Assembly (NCBI GenBank): GCA_035448065.1
Contig: DAOTIG010000061.1
Span: 1 to 18,223 of the forward strand
Direction: 5' to 3'
Origin: Phosphoribacter sp035448065
GTDB lineage: Bacteria; Actinomycetota; Actinomycetes; Actinomycetales; Dermatophilaceae
DNA: 18,223 bases
Shown: positions 7,021 through 12,407 of the stretch, piece after piece
How positions within the stretch are numbered: position 1 is the first letter of the stretch
Layout of the letters: each line of letters starts with the position of its first letter
Notes under the pieces: generated by a model
What the model was told of the DNA's origin: nothing
The model's input: only the letters and a program-made list of their open reading frames with translations
Databases searched by the model: none
Translations under genes and position numbers: made by a program

Positions 7021-7401
7021 TCAGTCGGTGACTGCGGCGCTGACGTCGGCGAGCAGCCGGGGCAGCGCGATGTTGAGGACCACTGAGAGCGTCATGCTCG
7101 AGGTCTGCAGCAGCAGGCCGGTGAGCACCGGCTCGTCGTGGATGACGATGAGCATGGTGCGCCCGTCCTGCAGGTCGAGCAGCACGAACCGGCCGAGCTG
7201 GGAGAAGCCGGTGACGGCGAGCGCCCGGTTGAGCTCGGCGACGGTGGCGCCGACGATCGCGGACGCATCCGGTTGGGAGTTGTGCGAGGCGAGGCTCAGC
7301 CCGGTCTCGCGGTCCCAGATGTCGACGCCGATGAGCGCGATCGGGAGCTCGGTGCGGACGCCGGCGACGGCCTCCTCGAGCGCAGCGAAGTCGACCTGCA
7401 T
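7021..7401 (-). CDS. Roadblock/LC7-domain protein (MglB-like), second of the operon
   Basis: A 126-residue single-domain protein. Its pattern, an N-terminal helix then IALIGVDIWDRETGLSLASH, a helix with VAELNRAL, FVLLDLQDGRTMLIVIHDEPVLTGLLLQTSS and a C-terminal helix, fits the Roadblock/LC7 fold. Such proteins dimerise and bind or regulate small Ras-like GTPases. The ATG at 7401 is one nt beyond the stop of the preceding gene, and GAGGAGG just upstream serves as ribosome binding site, so translation is probably coupled. It is the last gene of a GTPase-Roadblock-Roadblock operon. The function is inferred from fold and context; the partner is presumably the GTPase at 8410-8988. Confidence 0.8.
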   Translation of the reverse strand: MQVDFAALEEAVAGVRTELPIALIGVDIWDRETGLSLASHNSQPDASAIVGATVAELNRALAVTGFSQLGRFVLLDLQDGRTMLIVIHDEPVLTGLLLQTSSMTLSVVLNIALPRLLADVSAAVTD

Positions 7402-7402
7402 G

Positions 7403-8413
7403 TCAGTCCTCCTCGCCGGAGCCGGGACGGGTCGGCGGCTCGAGACGACGATAAGGGGAGTCGTCGTCATCGTCGTCGCGTCCGCTGCCGGGCTCGTAGC
7501 CGTCGACGTCCTCGGGCTCCAGGCGCGGGCCCGGCTGCTCGTCGACGAGGTCCTCGCTCGGCTCGTCGTACGTTGGCTCGTCGTGCGTTGCCTCGGCTTG
7601 CTCGTCGTCGGTGGCCTCGTCGTGCATCGGCTCGTCGAGCGTGGCCTCGTCGTCGACCGGCTCGTCCACGGCCGGCTCGTCGTTCTGGTCGTCGGTTGGC
7701 TCGAGGTCGTCGTCCTCGCCCGTCGGCTCGTCGGCGTGCTCGGCGTCGACCTCGCCCTCGGGCTCGGCACCCGCCTCGGGGTCAGTCCAGGCCTCGGCCT
7801 GCGAGTCGGCCTCGGCCGCAGGCTCCTGCTCGGTCTCGACCACCGCCTCGTCATCAGCCGGCGCCTCGGACTGGTCCGCCTCGTCCGCCGCCGCGACTGC
7901 TGGGGCTGCGGGGGCTGCGGGTGGCCCCTCGAGGCCGTCGAACTCGGCCGCGATCCGGGCTGCGGCGCCCCGCACGCCGATGAGCAGCATGCCGAGCGGG
8001 ACCTGGGTGGCGTTGGCCCACAGGATGAGCCGGCCGAGCCGGGCGTGGTCGAGGGCCGAGACGACCCGCAGGGTGTCGCCGGTGGCCAGCGTGACGTAGT
8101 CGAGATCGGCCGGCGCGCCCCGGCCGGGCCGCACGGCGGCGCTGGACACGGCATACAGGCTGCTCGTGAGTGCCGCGAGCTGGCCGACCGCGGCGGCGTC
8201 GATGCCGAGGGCGCACAGGTTGAACCCGTCGGCGGTGCACAGCATCGCCGCGGTGGTGCGCGGGATGTCCTCGTGCAGCTTGAGCAGGTGCGGGAGCGCG
8301 ACCTGACCGGCCTCTGCGCACCAGTCGAGCCACTGCTGGTCGTGGCTCTCGCTCTCGAAACGGTCGGCCGCCGAGTCGGCTGGGTCGATCCCGACGTTGA
8401 CGTGGTCGGTCAT
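7403..8413 (-). CDS. Roadblock-like protein with long acidic repetitive C-terminal tail
   Basis: A 336-residue protein in two parts. Residues about 18-175 look like a Roadblock/LC7 domain (WLDWCAEAGQVALPHLLKLHEDI, AAMLCTADGFNLCALGIDAAAVGQLAAL, YVTLATGDTLRVVSAL, LILWANATQVPLGMLLIGV). The rest is a low-complexity, highly acidic tail of Glu/Asp/Pro/Ala with repeated DEP and DDEAT strings (for example NDEPAVDEPVDDEATLDEPM) ending in a D-run and SGEED, probably disordered. The ATG at 8413 overlaps the upstream GTPase stop as ATGA, so the genes are coupled. I infer a GTPase-binding regulator or scaffold. The tail is rich in the GTCGTC/CTCGTC pattern at DNA level, which gives long misleading open frames on the opposite strand. 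Confidence 0.78.
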   Translation of the reverse strand: MTDHVNVGIDPADSAADRFESESHDQQWLDWCAEAGQVALPHLLKLHEDIPRTTAAMLCTADGFNLCALGIDAAAVGQLAALTSSLYAVSSAAVRPGRGAPADLDYVTLATGDTLRVVSALDHARLGRLILWANATQVPLGMLLIGVRGAAARIAAEFDGLEGPPAAPAAPAVAAADEADQSEAPADDEAVVETEQEPAAEADSQAEAWTDPEAGAEPEGEVDAEHADEPTGEDDDLEPTDDQNDEPAVDEPVDDEATLDEPMHDEATDDEQAEATHDEPTYDEPSEDLVDEQPGPRLEPEDVDGYEPGSGRDDDDDDSPYRRLEPPTRPGSGEED

Positions 8414-8988
8414 GCGCTTGCTGCCTTTCGAGCCGTGCGGCGGTCTGCCCCCCGCAGGGCGGTGAGAACCACCCGCTCGACATCGTCTCGCTCCCGCGGG
8501 TCCGCCGCCACCACCGGGATTGACTTGTCGAAGCGGTGCGCCATCCGCCCGTATGCCGCGAGGTCGGGACAGCCCTTGCGCTCGCCGAGCCGGCTCACCG
8601 CGACGGTGAGGCGGCGCCAGCTGTCGGCGCCGAGGTAGCCGAGCCACTCCTCGCCCTCGTCGACGCCGTAGGGCTGGTTGCCGAAGAGCCAGAGCACGCA
8701 GTGGGCCTTGGTGGCGGCGCCCCGGCGGGCGGGGGAGAAGCGCTCCTGGCCAGGCGTGCCGTAGACGCCGATGGTGACGCCCGCGGGCGTGGTCCACTCG
8801 CCGTAGTCGATGCCGACCGTCGTCGTGGCCTTGCGCGGGCTGCCGGGGCGCGGCAGCGCCCGGGTGGAGACGTCGGTGTTGACGACATCGGTGTCGGAGA
8901 CCGCGTGGACGGCGGTGGTCTTGCCCACCCCGAACGGGCCGACGAAGGCCACCTGGTGGCGGACGGCGTGGCCGATCACGGTGCGCAT
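8410..8988 (-). CDS. Ras-like small GTPase (MglA/CvnD-type)
   Basis: A 192-residue cytosolic P-loop GTPase. It has a Walker A VGPFGVGKTT (Lys23), a candidate switch I threonine in ATTTVGIDYGEW, and a switch II VYGTPGQERF with the catalytic-type Gln81. The canonical NKxD base-recognition motif is replaced by VAVSRLGE, a departure that leaves guanine specificity unproved. The C-terminal part holds VVAADPRERDDVERVVL. The ATG at 8988 has GAGGGG upstream; a TAGACT hexamer (9048-9053) may be the promoter -10. The gene heads the operon and overlaps the next gene by 4 nt. In Streptomyces conservons a related GTPase is encoded with a histidine kinase, a Roadblock protein and a DUF742 protein; the kinase and DUF742 protein are absent here. 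Confidence 0.83.
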   Translation of the reverse strand: MRTVIGHAVRHQVAFVGPFGVGKTTAVHAVSDTDVVNTDVSTRALPRPGSPRKATTTVGIDYGEWTTPAGVTIGVYGTPGQERFSPARRGAATKAHCVLWLFGNQPYGVDEGEEWLGYLGADSWRRLTVAVSRLGERKGCPDLAAYGRMAHRFDKSIPVVAADPRERDDVERVVLTALRGADRRTARKAASA

Positions 8989-9047
8989 GAGGTCCCCTCG
9001 GAGTGTGGCGTCGCTGCCAGGTCGGTGCGTGGAGAGCTGGCGGCGTC

Positions 9048-9053
9048 AGTCTA
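9048..9053 (-). promoter_or_regulatory. Putative -10 hexamer of the GTPase-Roadblock operon
   Basis: TAGACT on the minus strand about 60 nt before the ATG at 8988. It gives a ~50-nt leader containing the GAGGGG ribosome binding site. It sits back-to-back with the aldo/keto reductase promoter in a 113-nt divergent gap. Confidence 0.4.
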
Positions 9054-9089
9054 TGGGGGTGACCAGCCGTGATCCGGGAGGCTGGCGCC

Positions 9090-9095
9090 TAGGGT
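9090..9095 (+). promoter_or_regulatory. Putative -10 hexamer of the aldo/keto reductase gene
   Basis: TAGGGT followed by GTGGGG and the ATG at 9102: a 6-nt spacer, so the transcript would be leaderless. It supports 9102 over the in-frame GTG at 9096. Confidence 0.5.
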
Positions 9096-9101
9096 GTGGG
9101 G

Positions 9102-9965
9102 ATGACCGACTCCCGCGTGACACCCGTCCCCGATGTCCCCCTGCGCGCCGGCGCGGGCGGCTCGATCACCGTGCCCCAGCTGGGCTTCGGGGTGTGGCAG
9201 GTGCCCGACGAGTCGGTCGACGAGGCGGTGGCGGTGGCCCTCGACGCGGGCTATCGGCACATCGACACCGCACGGATCTACGGCAACGAGGCCGGTGTCG
9301 GTCGCGCGCTGCGCGCATCGGGTATGCCGCGTGGCGACGTCTTCGTCACGACGAAAGTCTGGAACGACGACCAGCGCCGGGTGCGGGCGGCCTTCGACGC
9401 GTCGATGGAGCGGCTGGGGCTGGACCAGCTCGACCTGTTCCTCATCCACTGGCCGGTGCCGAAGGCGGACGCCTATGTCGGGGCCTGGCGTGAGCTGCTG
9501 GCCTTGCGCGACGAGGGTCGGGTCCGGGCTGTCGGGGTGTGCAACTTCCACGTCCCGCACCTGCAGCGACTGCTCGACGAGACCGGGGAGCTGCCGGCGA
9601 TCAACCAGGTCGAGCTGCACCCCTATCTGCAGCAGCGTGAGCTGCGCGGGTTCCACGCCGAGCACGGGGTGGTCACCGAGTCGTGGAGCCCGCTCGCCTC
9701 GGGCAAGCAGGTGCTCGACGACCCGGTTGTCAGCGCGGTGGCGGCCAAGCATGGCGTGACGCCGGCTCAGGCGATCATCGCCTGGCATCTCGCGCTCGGC
9801 TGTGTCGTCATCCCGAAGTCGGTGACCCCGTCGCGGATCCGCGAGAACCTCGCGGCGGCGCAGGTCACGCTCGACGCCGAGGACCTGCAGGCGATCGCGG
9901 GTCTGGACCGGGGCATGCGCACCGGTCCAGACCCGGACCGCTTCTCGATGGACGCGCCGGACTGA
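9102..9965 (+). CDS. Aldo/keto reductase, 2,5-diketo-D-gluconate reductase-like
   Basis: A 287-residue NADPH-dependent (beta/alpha)8-barrel oxidoreductase acting on aldehydes or ketones in the cytosol. The catalytic tetrad is visible: Asp55 and Tyr60 in GYRHIDTARIYGNE, Lys85 in TTKVWN, and His116 in LFLIHWP. Cofactor motifs VCNFH, NQVELHPY and VIPKSVTPSRIREN are all present, and the length is typical of the AKR5/AKR3-type DkgA-like group. The physiological substrate cannot be told. The ATG at 9102 is chosen because of the TAGGGT-6-nt-ATG leaderless promoter. It is flanked on both sides by the two paralogous GTPase genes on the other strand and converges on the second GTPase with a 9-nt gap. 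There is no evidence of functional coupling to them. Confidence 0.92.
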   Translation: MTDSRVTPVPDVPLRAGAGGSITVPQLGFGVWQVPDESVDEAVAVALDAGYRHIDTARIYGNEAGVGRALRASGMPRGDVFVTTKVWNDDQRRVRAAFDASMERLGLDQLDLFLIHWPVPKADAYVGAWRELLALRDEGRVRAVGVCNFHVPHLQRLLDETGELPAINQVELHPYLQQRELRGFHAEHGVVTESWSPLASGKQVLDDPVVSAVAAKHGVTPAQAIIAWHLALGCVVIPKSVTPSRIRENLAAAQVTLDAEDLQAIAGLDRGMRTGPDPDRFSMDAPD

Positions 9966-9976
9966 CGACGGGGGAG

Positions 9977-10546
9977 TCAGGCCGTCTCGGCCAGCCCGAT
10001 CGAGCCGCGCATCGCCGCTGCGAGCACGCGCACGACATCGGCGCGCTCACGCGGATCGGCTTGCAGGACAGGGACGTTGCGGTCATAGCACCACACGAGG
10101 GCCTCGACGTCCTCGAGGCTGAGCTTGCTGCCCGCAGCGCCGTAGCCAGGGTGGTGGAGCGGGCCCATCCGGGTCACCGCCACGGTGAGCCGACCGGTGC
10201 TCGGCTGGCCGGCGAGCTGGTCGAGCCAGCGCTTGGCCTCGGTGAAGCCCGAGCGGCTGTCGCCGTAGAGCCAGAGCACGGTCGAGCTGGCCCGCGGCAG
10301 GGCGCCCTGCCGGGCGGTGCTAGGCACCTCGCGCTCCGAGGCGGCGACGACCGAGATGACCGCCCCACCGGGCGCCTCCCACTCGCCGACCTCGGTGACC
10401 TCGCGCGGCACCCCGCCGACGACGGCGACGGCGCCGGTCTGGTGTCGGACGACGTCCGACACGGCCCTGATCGCGCTGGACTTGCCGACGCCCACCGGGC
10501 CGACGAAGCGCACTTGACGAAGATGCATGAACGCGTTGAACCGCAT
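9977..10546 (-). CDS. Degenerate small GTPase, paralogue of the GTPase at 8410-8988
   Basis: A 189-residue protein with a good P-loop, VGPVGVGKSS (Lys22), and clear colinear similarity to the first GTPase. Shared strings include RFVG/AFVG, the helix AVSD, VGEW, ARxGA, VLWLxG, RLTVAV, NVPVLQADPRERADVVRV. The switch II GTPGQERF of the first protein is replaced by AASEREVP, so the DxxG-type glycine and the catalytic glutamine are gone. The G4 position reads VAVTRMGP. It may bind nucleotide but hydrolyse poorly, or act as a pseudo-GTPase. The ATG at 10546 is preferred to ATG 10528 because GGGGGAG lies just upstream and the N-terminus then aligns with its paralogue. No Roadblock gene follows; it ends 9 nt from the convergent aldo/keto reductase. 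Confidence 0.78.
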   Translation of the reverse strand: MRFNAFMHLRQVRFVGPVGVGKSSAIRAVSDVVRHQTGAVAVVGGVPREVTEVGEWEAPGGAVISVVAASEREVPSTARQGALPRASSTVLWLYGDSRSGFTEAKRWLDQLAGQPSTGRLTVAVTRMGPLHHPGYGAAGSKLSLEDVEALVWCYDRNVPVLQADPRERADVVRVLAAAMRGSIGLAETA

Positions 10547-10567
10547 GAGACTCCCCCGTCTCCCCGC

Positions 10568-10587
10568 GCACGCTCCCCCGAGCGTGC
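10568..10587 (-). other. Perfect 8-bp stem, 4-nt loop hairpin in the leader of the second GTPase
   Basis: GCACGCTC, CCCC, GAGCGTGC on the plus strand. With a possible -10 TACACT at 10600-10605 the hairpin falls inside a ~45-nt 5' leader, just before the Shine-Dalgarno GGGGGAG. No T-run follows on either strand, so it is not an ordinary terminator. A role in mRNA stability or start-site access is speculation. Confidence 0.5.
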
Positions 10588-10599
10588 CTGTGCTTCGGG

Positions 10600-10605
10600 A
10601 GTGTA
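10600..10605 (-). promoter_or_regulatory. Possible -10 hexamer of the second GTPase gene
   Basis: TACACT on the minus strand, about 54 nt before the ATG at 10546. No convincing -35 hexamer. Confidence 0.3.
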
Positions 10606-10670
10606 GGGAGGTTCGCCTCGCCTTCGCAGCACTTTCTCGCAAATCGTCGTCCGCGATTCGGTATGCCGCG

Positions 10671-11072
10671 TCACCCGAGTCGGGCCCGCTCCTCGCGGCA
10701 GCGCCGCTCGAAGCCGTCGAGCTCGGCGAGGGCGTCCTCGATGTCGCGGCGGCGCTGCTCGAGATCGGCACGGCGGTCGTCGATCTGGCCGAGCACGTAG
10801 TCGAGCTGGCTGGCCTTGCCGAGCGGGGCGTCGTAGAGGTCGATGATCGTCCGGATCTGCTCGAGCGGGAAGCCCAGGCGCTTGCCGCGCAGGATGAGGC
10901 CGAGCCGGGTGCGGTCGCGCCGGTGGTAGATCCGCTGGGTGCCGCGCCGCTCGGGGGAGATCAGGCCGAGCTCCTCGTAGTGGCGGACGGCCCGGTGGGT
11001 CACCCCGAACTCGTCGGCGATCTGGGCGATGGTCCACGTGGGCGCACTCGGGGCGGACGTCCGGGTTGCCAT
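10671..11072 (-). CDS. MerR-family transcriptional regulator (LiuR-like)
   Basis: A 133-residue DNA-binding regulator. The N-terminal winged helix-turn-helix reads WTIAQIADEFGVTHRAVRHYEELGLISPERRGTQRIYHRRD, a textbook MerR domain. A dimerisation helix rich in Leu, Arg and Asp follows (LDYVLGQIDDRRADLEQRRRDIEDALAELDG). There is no cysteine-rich metal site at the C-terminus, so an organic or acyl-CoA ligand is more likely than a metal. It is divergent from an acyl-CoA dehydrogenase gene, with a palindrome between them, the layout of LiuR-type regulators of acyl-CoA catabolism. Start: ATG 11072 is preferred because TTGACG-17-CATGCT just upstream would give a near-leaderless transcript; ATG 11084, four codons further out, is possible. 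It probably controls both itself and the dehydrogenase operon. Confidence 0.87.
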   Translation of the reverse strand: MATRTSAPSAPTWTIAQIADEFGVTHRAVRHYEELGLISPERRGTQRIYHRRDRTRLGLILRGKRLGFPLEQIRTIIDLYDAPLGKASQLDYVLGQIDDRRADLEQRRRDIEDALAELDGFERRCREERARLG

Positions 11073-11086
11073 GCCGGTCAGCATGC

Positions 11087-11115
11087 TTTACGTTTACGTT
11101 AACGTCAAGTAGGGC
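11087..11115 (+). promoter_or_regulatory. Promoter of the acyl-CoA dehydrogenase operon with embedded MerR-type operator
   Basis: A -35-like TTTACG (11087-11092) and a -10-like TAGGGC (11110-11115) are 17 nt apart. The 16-bp near-palindrome TTTACGTTAACGTCAA (11093-11108; one mismatched pair) lies wholly in that spacer, the classic position for MerR-family operators. On the other strand TTGACG within the same palindrome can serve as the -35 of the regulator gene. The ACGT-TTA/AACGT pattern resembles, from memory, LiuR-type sites. Confidence 0.65.
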
Positions 11116-11152
11116 CCAACCGGCAGCGATCGACGACGAGGAGCGGACACCG

Positions 11153-12349
11153 ATGTTCGAGCTGAGCCAGGACCACGAGGAGTTCCGCGCTCTGGTGCGG
11201 GAGTTCGCCGAGGGCGAGATCGCCCCGCACGTCGCGCAGTGGGACCGCGACTCGTTCTTTCCCGCCGACCTCATCCCCAAGCTCGGCGAGCTCGGGGTCT
11301 TCGGCCTCGTCGTCCCGCAGGAGTTCGGCGGGTCGCGCAAGACCGAGGGCGACGAGCACGGCGGTGACTTCACCATGCTGTGCGTCGCGATCGAGGAGCT
11401 CGGCCGGATCGACCAGTCGATCGGCATCACCCTCGAGGCCGGGGTCGGCCTGGGCATCAACCCGATCATGAACTACGGCACCGACGAGCAGAAGGCGCGC
11501 TGGCTGCCCGACCTCGCCGCCGGGCGCACGCTCGCGGGCTTCGGGCTCACCGAGCCGGAGGCCGGCTCGGACGCCGGGGGCACCCGGACCAAGGCGGTCG
11601 TCGAGGACGGCCAATGGGTCGTCAACGGGGCCAAGGCCTTCATCACGAACTCGGGCACGTCGATCACCTCGGTGGTCACCGTGACCGCCCGCACCGGCAC
11701 CCGCGACGACGGCAAGCCCGAGATCAGCGCGATCATGATCCCTTCCGGCACACCGGGATTCACCGTCGAGCCGGCCTACCACAAGCTCGGCTGGCACATC
11801 TCCGACACCCACGGCCTCACCTTCGAGGACTGCCGGGTGCCCGAGGCCAACCTGCTCGGCACCCGCGGCAAGGGCTATGCCCAGTTCCTCGCCACCCTCG
11901 ACGACGGCCGGATCGCCATCGCGGCCCTCGCCACCGGTCTGGTGCAGCGCATGCTCGAGGAGGCCACGGCATACTCGAAGAACCGGCTCGCCTTCGGCAA
12001 GCCGATCGCGGTCAACCAGGGCGTCGCCTTCCAGGTCGCCGACCTCGCCGTGATGGCCGAGGCGTGCCGGACGCTCACCTACAAGGCGGCGTGGCTCAAG
12101 GACGAGCAGGACGCCGGGCGACGCAGCATGGCCGAGGTCAAGCAGGCCGCGGCGATCGCCAAGCTCTACACGAGCGAGGCGGCGGTCACCGCGACCCGGA
12201 TCGCCACCCAGGTCTTCGGCGGCAACGGCTTCATGGAGGAGTACCCCGTCGCCCGCTTCTATCGCGACGCGAAGATCCTCGAGATCGGCGAGGGCACCTC
12301 CGAGGTGCAGCGCATGCTCATCGCGCGCGGGCTCGGCCTGCCGCAATAG
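11153..12349 (+). CDS. Acyl-CoA dehydrogenase
   Basis: A 398-residue flavoprotein that oxidises an acyl-CoA to the trans-2-enoyl-CoA and passes electrons to ETF. Visible are the N-terminal helical domain, FGLTEPEAGSDAGGTRTKA and FITNSG of the middle FAD/substrate domain, and the C-terminal domain with SKNRLAFGKPI, QVFGGNGFMEEYPVARFYRDAKILEIGEGTSEVQRMLIARGL. The predicted catalytic base is Glu380 in GEGTS, the MCAD/SCAD position. Isovaleryl-CoA dehydrogenases have Ala there and use a Glu elsewhere, so a straight-chain or other branched substrate is more likely than isovaleryl-CoA. The ATG at 11153 has GAGGAG 9 nt upstream. It is first in an operon with the carboxyltransferase gene (58-nt gap) and faces the MerR gene, its likely regulator. 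Confidence 0.94.
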   Translation: MFELSQDHEEFRALVREFAEGEIAPHVAQWDRDSFFPADLIPKLGELGVFGLVVPQEFGGSRKTEGDEHGGDFTMLCVAIEELGRIDQSIGITLEAGVGLGINPIMNYGTDEQKARWLPDLAAGRTLAGFGLTEPEAGSDAGGTRTKAVVEDGQWVVNGAKAFITNSGTSITSVVTVTARTGTRDDGKPEISAIMIPSGTPGFTVEPAYHKLGWHISDTHGLTFEDCRVPEANLLGTRGKGYAQFLATLDDGRIAIAALATGLVQRMLEEATAYSKNRLAFGKPIAVNQGVAFQVADLAVMAEACRTLTYKAAWLKDEQDAGRRSMAEVKQAAAIAKLYTSEAAVTATRIATQVFGGNGFMEEYPVARFYRDAKILEIGEGTSEVQRMLIARGLGLPQ

Positions 12350-12407
12350 GATTCGCCCGTCCCATCACGAATCCCCGTCCGCCGCAGGCAGATCCAAGGA
12401 GATCCGG

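Noticed and set aside
5189..8638. 1149-codon plus-strand open frame
   Set aside because: It lies antisense to the carboxylase alpha and Roadblock genes, has no recognisable domain and is low-complexity Arg/Gly/Val/Leu. Long shadow frames are normal at this GC content.
7021..8988. Streptomyces-type conservon
   Set aside because: Histidine kinase and DUF742 genes are missing and a second Roadblock gene is present, so only a distant relation is claimed.
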